Below, piece after piece: positions 52,801 to 61,300 of a stretch of 64,000 bases of DNA (position 1 is the stretch's first letter; each line of letters starts with the position of its first letter). Origin of the DNA: Verrucomicrobiia bacterium (GTDB lineage: Bacteria; Verrucomicrobiota; Verrucomicrobiia; Verrucomicrobiales; Akkermansiaceae); assembly GCA_030432565.1 (NCBI GenBank), contig JAUIGV010000016.1, positions 1-64,000 of the forward strand, written 5' to 3'. The position numbers and the translations under genes were made by a program. Below the pieces are notes generated by a model, which saw nothing but the letters and a program-made list of their open reading frames with translations, was not told where the DNA came from and searched no databases.

Positions 52801-52857
52801 GGCGGCGCACCCGAATGGTAGAAGTGATTTGATCGCAGCGAATTGCTTGATGTTCAT
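46867..52857 (-). CDS. Giant secreted CotH / lamin-tail protein
   Basis: 1996 residues with a signal peptide ending IPATA. Approximate order: lamin-tail domain (30-170); jelly-roll-like module 1 (207-370, STWKYDQNEANLDRG); second and third lamin-tail-like domains (380-490 and 500-620); a carbohydrate-module-like stretch; CotH kinase-like domain (about 915-1330, with LLRIDDQWRFT and LLHWDGDRVFD); PKD/Ig-like domain (1395-1485); jelly-roll module 2 (1548-1715); a concanavalin-like region; and a short calcium-motif C-terminus. CotH-fold proteins include atypical kinases that phosphorylate secreted proteins, but whether this one is active is unknown. There is no PEP-CTERM tail. It is divergent from the DUF1549 gene across 170 bases. 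Confidence 0.75.
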   Translation of the reverse strand: MNIKQFAAIKSLLPFGCAAILGTIPATAEQVIFTEIQYNAKAGDPDFLEITNITGTPLDMGKWYFSDGIDYTFPDFSSADPGAHIFKQFETILVSPVDEATLRAAYPDIPAETRIFGPYTGALSNSGETLTLNDKNGVVMTTIEYNDGGKWPAAADGTGHTLTRINPNLSNAEWRNWAASEQPGGTPGRGPATEDDLPTFTTEIAQTTSTWKYDQNEANLDRGTAWRESDFDDSSWLEGAGVFGKNSGDPFATPWTTGGRITYYLRSEFQFDELFSSATIDIESHLDDGVVFYLNGQEITRFNMPPGAINFDTPASSGREWQELAEIASGTDISSALRTGLNVLAVEVHNRTAGSSDIAFGANISITATESLSAPLPNLVISEIHFGEDDQIDWVELHAPGSAPVSVSGLALATTRSLTNAVDLTGSVPAGGYLSFPLTLPIDDNGDVDLFLIQGSSVIDAARLDRDNGEETFQSLPVGKEWFGGPGHTRDEPNNPVSRQTSIVINEIMYDAPSDHGTAEYIELYNRSSEVVDLTGWEITDGVRFDFPDGTSIAPGGYLVVAANQDCLTAAHGNIPVVGNWRGSLRDTGELIRIEDANGNLVDEVDYLPEGDWPNLADGDGSSMELRHPDMDNNISTAWADSDESQKSTMQNFTYTGEFERSYWLPLTSGQELHTHLVGDAHVILENISVTLNNSGSNLLRNPGVMSPTSSSALGWVCQGTHWQSFMDGGKLNLISTGHGDNKGNRAEVDFETSPVVGQSYTLSFDARWVHGKSRIIFQTLDHGFGTTFLLPIPENLGTPGAANSALLNAPAPTVTGVIHSPAVPKQGNPVTVTARVDSVGPLTSVDLVHRLDNTSGNGTWIRTTMTDQGDGVYSATVSQNTSNNQITQFYVEAISGTSATTQPKFGAARPAMWIVDNREMPDILLQERFIISNYDRQALTTNIGGGPAFNYNFPRPSNQFFNATFIANESEIYYNAEIRKSGSPFTRATDANIDHGKWKLPGDRLFRGRRRSVIDASGTPQGSGTPRFYDDRIARYFLYQLGHPVNEMEFTHTVVNNGPFNLRENHEPISNDFLKRNFENGSKGTLLRIDDQWRFTSDDGNARQSRNADWAYKNSENPIAYHSEWLMRTRESDYDYGNFIELTRLLAENKTDETTLRRITNADMLALNAVVRGYDADWDTLTVNRGKNAYFFRPKDGNGWMLLHWDGDRVFDRINQAILGGRAGVSKYFNRPFIRRRMNYYMTKLLNEHTKGSARTEAWMDAETAAVAGTGINMTKSHYTNWFNNREGLARNFITSNVANTSFSVTSSNAPTSENVITLVGTSPPTAFDIRVAGQDGTSFSWTSTTAWELAGVVLQEGVNTLDIEGVDHDGNVVEQTQFTITKTGNAPPVIALDSSPNSQRIALDETITLDTMGTYDPEGETVSINWTVLPDTGVNFAVDGSNLTAEFSQPGFYVFTAEATDGSGNTSSKSAAVSVHLDESFSNFGDPALGNVWTGANAPKHENSSDVAHYSLQDHEGRLTINIPVSQVPLGLPEPELPPAVKYIDFGSTWKYDDSNQELTGTFAQPAFDDSSWSSGAGFLGFNEFNVPAPGLQTDTLTRGNRTTNLVTYYFRTEFEFTGDPIGAKLYIDHLVDDGVRYYLNGQVLGSIRLPDGEIDSNTEADTLSTEGVITEDALVVDVSTAIVNGTNVFAAEVHNSSPGSSDLVFGARVDIAANPVGNGPPNLDDALHPWIKRQLPDGDWAMETEVKLEKVQFGEFYAGLLVEADQGGNALRYGIGFKDGDSIASIRVNPSGGSETMTSVPALESDVAVIRLERKGNLLNFYWLNDGSLTQINQVTLPEGTTFSTGGVFASTEVEQSLEASFDYVMLIGSDTDFTTWMSMNGLTDPNAEYESSGLTNLMAYALGRDLNPNVAPALIRNGDVIGFSHRQRIVGGQVRYQVEKSTNLVDWEPAGDLSADGEPIENPDGTFTVNLLSEIPTSDRGEVYFRLVVTAF

Positions 52858-53025
52858 GGCGTGAGTGTGTGAATAGCTGGCAAATTTGGGATTTTTGCTT
52901 GGTTCGACAAGCTAGCACAAAAGTTTGCCCCCCAAAAAGGGCAATTTCGAAATCACCCTACCCTGTCGGCGGGAACCTGGCTTTTTTGTTCGTTACAGGT
53001 TTCATTGCTGATAAATTCCTTCCCT

Positions 53026-55623
53026 GTGAAGGTGCTGCGAATTTTCTTCTTCTCAGTCATTGGGGCTGCCGGGAGCGAGGTGTGGTGGTCAATGCGCGCT
53101 CTGGAACGTCCGGATGTTCCCGCCGGGCTTGAAGAGGCACCCATTGATCGATTCATTCGGGCGAAGCAGCAGGAGCTCGGGCTCACGTTTTCAGAACCTG
53201 CCGGGAAGCGGGTGCTGGCCCGCCGATTGGCTTTCGATCTTTGGGGGATGCCTCTTTCGCCCGAGAGGGTGAATGCCTTTGTTCAGGACGAAAGCCCCGG
53301 GGCCTATCGTGAGTTGGTGGATGAACTTTTGGCCTCACCCAGATATGGCGAGCGGTGGGCGCGTCACTGGCTGGATTTGGTGCATTTCGGAGAGACCCAT
53401 GGATACGACAAGGACAAGCCCCGTAATCATGCCTGGCCCTACCGGGATTACGTCATTCGATCACTGAACGAGGACAAGCCCTATGCGCGATTTGTGCGTG
53501 AGCAGATCGCCGGAGATGTGCTCTGGCCCCATCGACGTGATGGTATCGAGGCTACTGGTTTTTTAGCGGCAGGGCCATGGGATTTCATCGGACACGCGGA
53601 AGTGCCCGAGACCAAGATTGATGGAAAGGTGGCGCGCCATCTTGATCGGGATGACATGGTTACGACGGTCATGACGTCCTTTTGCTCGCTGACCGTCCAG
53701 TGTGCCCAATGCCATGATCATAAGGCGGATCCCGTGACGATGAAGGATTACTATTCCTTGCAGTCGGTTTTCGCGGCCCTCGATCGGGCTGATCGCGGGT
53801 ATGATTTGGATCCAGTGCTTGCTCAAAAGCGCGCGGCCCTCGCCGCACGGATCCGGGAGAAGCAAGCGGAGCTGGTTAAAGTTCGGTCCAAAATCGAAAG
53901 TACGAAATCTCCCGAACTTAAGAAGCTCGAAAGAGTAATTGGCAACGCCCGGGGAATCCGATCCGATCACTACGGATTTCATAGTCAGGTTGCGGGCCGG
54001 CAGGAGACGGTGAAGTGGGTGCAGGTCGATTTGGGGAGTTCTCTTCCGATGGACAAAGTGGAGATTTTTCCGGCTGACGAGTATGGCTTTCAGGATTTTG
54101 GATTTCCCCATCGTTTTCGAGTTGAGGTTTCCGATGTTGAGGATTTTTCCTCGAAATCAATTCTTTCGGATCAAACTGGATCTGATTTTCCCCGCCCCGG
54201 AGCAGGTCCGGTGGTGATCGATGCGCGGGGAAAGAAGGGTCGCTTTGTCCGAATCGTCGCCACCACGTTGTGGAGTCGTCGTCAAGCAGGAGGGCCTTTG
54301 AGCAATGATTGGATCTTCGCCTTGAGCGAGTTGAAGGTGATTTCAAAGGGGGAGGTTTTGGAGCTGCATCAAGTGACATCTCTCGACTCCATTGAAGCGA
54401 TGCCGCGTTGGGGGCGTGCCAATCTTGTTGATGGCAGAGCCGGAACCGGAGTTACCCAAATTGATCCCCAAAAAATAGAGCGCCACGATCTGCTTTTGCA
54501 GGAGCTCGCAGGCGGGCTTTTACAAGAGGAAAACCAGCTTGCGACTGAGTTGAAGGCCCTGGAGGCGGAGGTTTCGCGCCTACCCAAACTCCACCGTGCC
54601 TATGTGGCGACCATTCATCATGGAAAAGGGAATTTCATTGGTCGTGGTCATGTGAACGGGGAGCCAAGGGAGGTTCGCATTCTGGATCGCGGTGATATCA
54701 CCAGCCCGCTTGGTAAGGTCGGTCCCGCACCGGTGCCCGGAGTTGTCGAGGGCGTGGATTCCTTCGATCTTCCCAAGACTCATTCGGAAGGGGATCGTCG
54801 CGTCGCGCTTGCCAATTGGGTGGTCCACCCCGGGAATAAACTCACCTGGAGGAGCATCGTTAACCGGGTTTGGCAGCAGCACTTTGGAACCGGCCTTGTC
54901 GAAACCGCCAACGATTTTGGCCGGATCGGCGGGAAGCCGTCTCATCCCGGGCTACTCGATTGGCTCGCGGTGGAATTCCGGGACAGCGGGGGGTCTCTCA
55001 AAAAACTTCATCGCATGATTCTCTTGAGTGAAACCTACCGGCAGAAGAGTTCCGGAGCAGAGGTGAACCATTCGATTGACGGCTCCAACCGATTCCTTTG
55101 GCGACAAAATCGTCGACGTCTTGAAGCGGAGGTCGTTCGCGATACCGTTCTTGTTGTGGCAGGGAAAATGAACTTCAAAATGGGGGGAGCTTCCTTTCGG
55201 GATTTCATCATCGAGAAGCCCCAGCACTCGCCCCACTACCAGTATCACAAGGCGGATCCCGATGACCCGACGACCCACCGGCGATCAATCTACCGGTTTC
55301 TCGTTCGTTCCCAACCCCAGCCTTTTATGGATGCCTTGGATTGTGCGGACCCTTCCCTGCTGGTTGACAAACGCAGTGAAACAACCACCTCCTTGCAAGC
55401 TCTCGCGATGTTGAATAATCGTTTCATTCTTCGCATGGCAGAGCATGTCGCCTCCGATTTGAAAAACGTCGGTGACCCCGTTGGAGAGCTGGTTGTTCGT
55501 TCGCTTGGAAGACCGGTAAAACAAGCGGAGCGAACTTTGTTGGAGCAATATGCCAGGTCACACGGTATGGCGGCCCTTGTTCGAGTGGTTTTCAATATGA
55601 GTGAGTTTTCCTACGTGGATTGA
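53026..55623 (+). CDS. DUF1549/DUF1553 protein with discoidin-like insert
   Basis: 865 residues from GTG 53026, which gives a signal-like N-terminus. DUF1549 occupies about 30-240 (APIDRFIRAKQQELGL, GERWARHWLDLVHFGETHGY) and ends with CAQCHDHKADP, a CxxCH haem-type site. A coiled segment follows. About residues 310-440 resemble an F5/8 type C (discoidin) carbohydrate-binding domain (VKWVQVDLGSSLPMDKVEIF). DUF1553 fills the C-terminal 300 residues (ALANWVVHPGNKLTWRSIVN). The usual N-terminal cytochrome (PSCyt1) domain is absent. Such proteins pair with DUF1501 genes, as here five bases downstream, and are common near polysaccharide-use genes. Their biochemical role is unproven. Confidence 0.85.
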   Translation: MKVLRIFFFSVIGAAGSEVWWSMRALERPDVPAGLEEAPIDRFIRAKQQELGLTFSEPAGKRVLARRLAFDLWGMPLSPERVNAFVQDESPGAYRELVDELLASPRYGERWARHWLDLVHFGETHGYDKDKPRNHAWPYRDYVIRSLNEDKPYARFVREQIAGDVLWPHRRDGIEATGFLAAGPWDFIGHAEVPETKIDGKVARHLDRDDMVTTVMTSFCSLTVQCAQCHDHKADPVTMKDYYSLQSVFAALDRADRGYDLDPVLAQKRAALAARIREKQAELVKVRSKIESTKSPELKKLERVIGNARGIRSDHYGFHSQVAGRQETVKWVQVDLGSSLPMDKVEIFPADEYGFQDFGFPHRFRVEVSDVEDFSSKSILSDQTGSDFPRPGAGPVVIDARGKKGRFVRIVATTLWSRRQAGGPLSNDWIFALSELKVISKGEVLELHQVTSLDSIEAMPRWGRANLVDGRAGTGVTQIDPQKIERHDLLLQELAGGLLQEENQLATELKALEAEVSRLPKLHRAYVATIHHGKGNFIGRGHVNGEPREVRILDRGDITSPLGKVGPAPVPGVVEGVDSFDLPKTHSEGDRRVALANWVVHPGNKLTWRSIVNRVWQQHFGTGLVETANDFGRIGGKPSHPGLLDWLAVEFRDSGGSLKKLHRMILLSETYRQKSSGAEVNHSIDGSNRFLWRQNRRRLEAEVVRDTVLVVAGKMNFKMGGASFRDFIIEKPQHSPHYQYHKADPDDPTTHRRSIYRFLVRSQPQPFMDALDCADPSLLVDKRSETTTSLQALAMLNNRFILRMAEHVASDLKNVGDPVGELVVRSLGRPVKQAERTLLEQYARSHGMAALVRVVFNMSEFSYVD

Positions 55624-55627
55624 TGTG

Positions 55628-57073
55628 ATGAAGAACCGACGTGATTTTCTGTGGCAATCCGGCGGCGGTCTCGGCGGGATTGCCTTGTCATCACTTCTCG
55701 GAGGCGAGGCACGTGGTGTCGGGGTGCTGCAGGAAGCGCATCATCGACCCAAGGCGAAGCGGGTGATTCAGCTTTTCATGGCAGGCGCGGCGAGTCACCT
55801 CGACCTTTTTGACTACAAGCCGGAGTTGGTGAAACGCCACGGTGAGAAGTCGGATTTCGGGGAGCACGTTGAAGCCTTCCAAAATGGTCTTGGTCCATGG
55901 AAAAAGCCGGTGTGGGAATTCTCTCCTTACGGGTCTTGTGGCAAGTTGCTTGGTGAGACCGTCTCGCCTTTGGGCGATGTCGTCGATGAGATGGCCTTCG
56001 TCCACAATATGACGGGGAAGACCGGCGTTCACAGCCAGGCCACCTACCTGCAGGCCACGGGCTTTGACCGTCCCGGATTTCCCGGGATGGGGTCGTGGGT
56101 GAGTTATGGATTGGGGAGCTTGAATGACAACCTCCCGACCTTCGTGGTTCTTCCCGACCATCGGGGCTATGCTTCCAACGGGCCCAAGAATTGGGCTTCC
56201 GCTTTTTTGCCGACCGTTCATCAAGGCACGATCATTCGCCCCGGTACAAGCGAGCCCATCACGCATCTCTACCCCCACGAAAGCGCGAAGTATCTCACGC
56301 CGCAAGCTGAGAAAGATGCCGGATCCTTGCTCGAGAAATTGAACCGAAACTACGCGGAGCAACGTTCCGGTGATTCCCGCCTGGAGGCCCGAATTCAGAG
56401 CTATGAACTGGCGGCGCGAATGCAGTTGGCCGCGCCCGAAGCACTTGATCTCGCGAAGGAGCCGGATTACATCAAATCAATGTATGGCCTGTCTCCGGAT
56501 GGCACCAAGTGGCCCAAGGAGATCAATTGGAAGGAAGAAGCGGATGCCTTTGGCCGGAAGTGTCTTGCCGCACGCCGGCTCCTGGAGCGCGGGGTGAAGT
56601 TCGTGCAGATTTGGTCGGGAAATGACAACGGATTTCCGCGGCGAAACTGGGATAGTCATGAAGATATCGGGCGTGAGCACGGTCCGCTCTCGCGTGGCAT
56701 GGCGATCGGGACTGCTGCTCTTATCAAGGATTTGAAGCAGCGGGGTATGCTCGAAGATACCGTGATTCTCTGGACCACCGAATTCGGGCGCATGCCATCG
56801 ACGCAAGGGAGCAAAGGGCGCGATCATAACCCGCACGTCTTCACCAACTGGCTTGCCGGGGGAGGGGTGCGTGGCGGGATCACTCACGGCGAAAGCGATG
56901 AGTGGGGTTACAAGCCGGCTGACCGGGATCACCCCACGCAGGTCTACGACATCCATGCCACCATCCTCCACCTTCTCGGAATCGATCACGAGAGATTGGT
57001 GTTCCGCAAGGATAGCATCGACCGTCGCCTCACTGATGTGCACGGTCGGGTGATTCGGGAAATTCTTGCTTAG
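55628..57073 (+). CDS. DUF1501 (sulfatase-like fold) exported protein
   Basis: 481 residues from ATG 55628 (MKNRRDFLWQSGGGLGGIAL), a Tat signal with the twin-arginine RRDFLW. The body belongs to the DUF1501 group related to alkaline phosphatases and sulfatases: VIQLFMAGAASHLDLFDYKP near the start, MTGKTGVHSQATYL near 120, EFGRMPSTQGSKGRDHNP near 380, and a metal-type His in PTQVYDIHATILHLLGID. The export route through Tat implies cofactor or metal loading in the cytoplasm. It is the partner of the DUF1549/DUF1553 gene. The stop overlaps four bases with that of the convergent beta-helix gene. Confidence 0.88.
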   Translation: MKNRRDFLWQSGGGLGGIALSSLLGGEARGVGVLQEAHHRPKAKRVIQLFMAGAASHLDLFDYKPELVKRHGEKSDFGEHVEAFQNGLGPWKKPVWEFSPYGSCGKLLGETVSPLGDVVDEMAFVHNMTGKTGVHSQATYLQATGFDRPGFPGMGSWVSYGLGSLNDNLPTFVVLPDHRGYASNGPKNWASAFLPTVHQGTIIRPGTSEPITHLYPHESAKYLTPQAEKDAGSLLEKLNRNYAEQRSGDSRLEARIQSYELAARMQLAAPEALDLAKEPDYIKSMYGLSPDGTKWPKEINWKEEADAFGRKCLAARRLLERGVKFVQIWSGNDNGFPRRNWDSHEDIGREHGPLSRGMAIGTAALIKDLKQRGMLEDTVILWTTEFGRMPSTQGSKGRDHNPHVFTNWLAGGGVRGGITHGESDEWGYKPADRDHPTQVYDIHATILHLLGIDHERLVFRKDSIDRRLTDVHGRVIREILA

Positions 57074-58293
57074 CGGCTTTTAAATCCTGTGGTGATTTTC
57101 CAGCCGGGGTTTCCATTTGGTGAAAATTGGTAAGCGCCGACATCTTGGCGCTTCTCCCGGGGAGTTTTATTAAAGTCAACCTGGGTAAGGAATCCGGGGT
57201 CGGCAATTCCAAGGCAAGGTGACTTGGCGGTTGGGAAGCTTTCGAGAACTCCAGTGATGTTCGTACTTGTGGTGATTCCTTTGAGCGCGGGAATGCGGGG
57301 CTTGCTGGTCAGTGCGTTGTTGGCGATCACCACGGGGCCGCTGAGATTTTCCGGAGGAGAGATGCGGATTGAATGCCTGGAGAGGATGGTGTTGTGAACG
57401 ATGGTGAGGTTGCCGACGATTGCGCTTTGGTGGTTGCGTGACGAAATGCCCTCGCCTCCGGTGTCAAAAATGATGTTATTGCGAATGATGGCGTCGGCGG
57501 CAGCCTGAATTCCATGATCACCGGTGTTCCAGATGACATTGCGCTCGATGATGTTCGGAGCTTTCCCGTCGGTGTCATAGACGATGATACCCGGATACTT
57601 GGTGTCGTGGATGACATTGTCGCGCACGATGTTTCCGTAACTGCCGTCCTTGAGTTCGATTCCGTCGCCCTGGCTCACCGTGCCCCCTTTTAAGTCGTGA
57701 ATGTAATTGTTTTCGATGATGGAGTTGAAAATGTATCCGTTCGTGGAGCCGTCCGGCTTGTTGTTGGAGCCGAGGTAAAACCCTTCACCGTGGCCACCGG
57801 TGTGGTGAATATGATTGTGGCGGAAGGTGAGGGATTCGTATTTTTCCCCGGGGTAGTTCGCGGTGACGGCAACGCCCCCGATGTGATGAATGTGGAGGTT
57901 TTCCAGTGTGATGAACTTCGCGGAGTGCGGCCCTTTTCTGCCAATGCGAACAGCGGCGGATCCTCCCGTGATTTCGAGATCGCGAATGATGAGATGCTGG
58001 CACCCGCCCAGGTTGATCGTGTTTTGTTTGGCGTCGGGGCGCTTGATGATCACTTGGGCATTCTTTGCCGCGCGGATCACAATGGGCTTTTTGGCGGAAC
58101 CACGTTGCGAGATTTCCAGACGTCTGGAGTCCGAATAGATTCCCGCCTTGAGGACAATTTCATCACCAGGTTTGAGGGAGGGGCCGCTCAGCGTTGAGAA
58201 CCAATCGTCGGTCGGCGAAACGGTGACTGTTCCTCCCGAGAGAGCCAGCGTGGAGATGAACAAGGCCAGGGTGGTAAGAAGAAATGGTCTCAT
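57070..58293 (-). CDS. Exported parallel beta-helix protein
   Basis: 407 residues from ATG 58293, starting a signal peptide (MRPFLLTTLALFISTLALSG). Residues 25-100 have the strand pattern of chondroitinase-B/alginate-lyase-like N-termini (LKPGDEIVLKAGIYSDSRRL). Right-handed beta-helix coils follow, with repeated NxxIHxxG units (ENLHIHHIGGVAV, HNHIHHTGG, ENNYIHDLKGG, RDNVIHDTKYPG, ERNVIWNTGDHG). Members bind or cleave polysaccharides; no clear catalytic Lys/Arg pair could be fixed by eye. It closes on the DUF1501 gene by four bases and may target the same polysaccharide. Role inferred. Confidence 0.75.
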   Translation of the reverse strand: MRPFLLTTLALFISTLALSGGTVTVSPTDDWFSTLSGPSLKPGDEIVLKAGIYSDSRRLEISQRGSAKKPIVIRAAKNAQVIIKRPDAKQNTINLGGCQHLIIRDLEITGGSAAVRIGRKGPHSAKFITLENLHIHHIGGVAVTANYPGEKYESLTFRHNHIHHTGGHGEGFYLGSNNKPDGSTNGYIFNSIIENNYIHDLKGGTVSQGDGIELKDGSYGNIVRDNVIHDTKYPGIIVYDTDGKAPNIIERNVIWNTGDHGIQAAADAIIRNNIIFDTGGEGISSRNHQSAIVGNLTIVHNTILSRHSIRISPPENLSGPVVIANNALTSKPRIPALKGITTSTNITGVLESFPTAKSPCLGIADPGFLTQVDFNKTPREKRQDVGAYQFSPNGNPGWKITTGFKSR

Positions 58294-58385
58294 GTGATGA
58301 TCAAGGGTTCCCGTGCACCCTCTGAAAGCATAGGAAGCAAAGAGGGAGGTAGAAGGCAAATATTAGAGCGCCCGTCTTTCCCGGG

Positions 58386-61300
58386 CTACTCGATTATTTG
58401 CACAATCAATCGCATGAAGCGTTGGTCGTCATCGTCCAGACCTTTATCATGCGCGACCTTGATAATGGATAGGTTTGGTGAAACGTTTTCTTCGGTGATG
58501 ACACTTCCTTCGCTCCAGGGAAGAGTTCCTTCTTTAATTCCGATGGTATCCCATGTGACCAGATCGGTGGTTGTTTGAACGAGGTAACGAAGATCCGGGC
58601 GGCCACCGTTTGGGAGTTGGAAGCAAAGCTCGCTGGTGGTCGGTGAGATGAGAACAACGGGTCCGGGCTCGGCTTGGGCGGGTGAGATACCGCCGATCGG
58701 GTCGATTCCAAGCCCGTAGCTAAGGAGATTTGGAATGCCAGCTCCGGGTGATTCGGTACTTTGACCCTGTTGCCCGGCAGGAATCATGTAGGCGTTCACC
58801 CAGCCTTGATAGTCGGAGAAAGGAGCGAGGGGCTGGATTTCGATGGTGATGAGAGCGGTCGTTGATTGCCGGTCGGTGGAAGCGGTGACGGGCACGGTAT
58901 AAACTCCGGTTGGAACATCAAAAGTCTGCCAATGCAAGCGGGCGTGGCCCGGGTCATCAAGTTCCTCAAGAAGAAGGAAACCGGGAAGGGCGGTGAAGTT
59001 TGCGGCAAATGAGATCGCATCTCCCTCGGGGTCTTCAGCATGGAGATCGAGGAAGTGGGTCGTGGCCGTAGTCCAAATTTGCGCCGGGAAGGGATCGAAG
59101 ACGGGAGGCAGGCCGGGGTCTTCGAGGACTTCCACGAGAAGGGTGCGGGTGGCACTGAGCGGGGGAGTTTGGTCGTCCGTAACGGCGACTTGGATGGCGA
59201 AGCTCTGACCACCCTGGCTTTCAAGCGGGGTCCATTGAATCTCCCCGGTCGCCGGGTTCAGGGTCAGGCCGGTGGGAATTTCAGACAGGATCCCGTAGGT
59301 AAGAACTTGTGCCGGTGCATCAGGGTCGGCGCCGTTGGCCGTGATGGCGAAATCATCTCCGATTTCCAGGACAAGCGAATCAAAGGGTGCAAGTGAGGGA
59401 GCCTTGTTGTCATCAATGACGGTGACGTTAAAGAGATCCGAGCTGGAAAGCGGTGGCGAATTTCCATCGGTGACTGTTACCGTGACAGCAACAGTTTGGC
59501 CCCCGTTGTTTTCGTTGGTGATCCATCGAATCCTTCCGCTGACCGGGTTGATGGTCATTCCGGGGTCATCACAAACGATGGAGTAGCGGAGCGAGGAATC
59601 CGGCCCGTCGGGATCGCTTGCAGAGGCGGTGAGGCGAAGAGTCTGACCCTCGGTGATCGAGGTGTCAGCAATGTCATTCAGGACGGGAGCTTGATTGACG
59701 AGGGACACCGTAGTCGAGGCTTCGCCTGTGAACTTTGGAGGTTCGCTGTTGCCGGCGGCGTCGCTGGCGATGCTGTGGAAAGCGTAGGCGTTCCCAAAGG
59801 TTCCCTCGAACAAGGCGGATGTCGCGTTTGAGTTCTCAAGCCAGAGGGTGAAAGGCCCGTTGTTTTCGGAAACATAGATATCGTAGCCGGTGACTCCGGT
59901 GTTGTCGGAACCCGACCAATCCACACCAAAGAATCCAGAATTCGCAAGAGGCAGCATGGCCACCGAGCTACTTGGAGCCTCGGTGTCGGCAGGGGGGATT
60001 TGCACGTAGGTCAGGGTGTAGCTTCCGGTGGTGTCGTGATCGAAGAGGTGGAGCTTGTTCTCACGGACCGGCTTGAGTCCCAGTCCGAGGAAGGTGCGGT
60101 CGGTGGTCCAGGCGTTCACGTCGAGGGGAAGCACCCGGCCATCTGAACGGAGGACATTGACGAGGCGGAAGTTGCCGTTGCCCGGATCATCGATTTTGGC
60201 ATAGAGGAAGCCGGACGGGGTGTCGATGGTGAGGGTCACTTCGAGTTGCAACGGGTTGGGGGCGGCCGCGGTTCCCGTCGGAATGTAGGTAACGGGATCG
60301 GTGGTGCCGTCGCTCAAGTGGACGGTATCGGCAGTGTCGCCGAAGTCCGGGATGTCATTGACGAGGAAGTCAGGAAGGTTGTCCTGGAAACTCCCTGGAG
60401 CGGAAACGGTTTGGATTGTTTCGTGAATGGTCACCTCTTCGATGAGAGAAAGACGTTCGTCATCGAGGGAATTGAGATGCTCGAAGGAAGCTTCGTATTC
60501 CGTGAAGAGGCCTTGCAGTGAGGACTTCATCAACCATTGACCGATTTTAACCCCGCCCGGCTGAATGTCTCCAAAGTTGGCGGTGAGTGAGGGGGTAAGA
60601 TTTTGCCCGGAGACTTCGGAAGCGATGATGTCGAAGTCGATGAAAAGTCCCTTCTCGTTGTCAATGATGACCGGTTGAGCGGATGTAATACGGAGATTGC
60701 GGGCCAGTCCGGCTCCCTGGTTTTGCACCATCACTCCGAGCGAGAAGGGAATGCTTGGCTCGATGATATCGGTGTCGGGATCGTCTGAGAAGACATCGCG
60801 CTCATGGAAATACTTGAGCTTCAAACTTGGATTTGGCTGAACGGTGATGCTCTGCGGTGCGAGCGGTGTTTCGACCAGAAAATCACCCTGCATAAAGGAG
60901 ACGGTTCCCTTGACGAAATACTCGACCGGACCGGTGGGCGCGGCGAGAGAGGTTGGGATGATGGTCCAGCTCCAGTTGCCATTTGTTTCGCCATTTAAGG
61001 TGGCATTGCTCGCGCCGTTGCCATCGATCCCGAAGAGGGCGGATTGATCGGCACCATTGGCATCGATGATCGAGATGGCAATGTTGAGGTCTTCGAGAGG
61101 AGCCGGGTCGCTGTTGATAATCTCCAGTGATGCTTCGAAAGCGTCACGAGTCATCACGGCTTCTTGTTCGATGCGAAGGCGAACCCGTGCGCACACGCCA
61201 CCGCCAACGGTGAGGAAGTTGAAGAGGTCGGCTTGCTTGGCCAGGTAGGCCTCGACCAATCCTTCATATCCTGCCGCCTGGGCGCGATCGAGCGCGGCGA

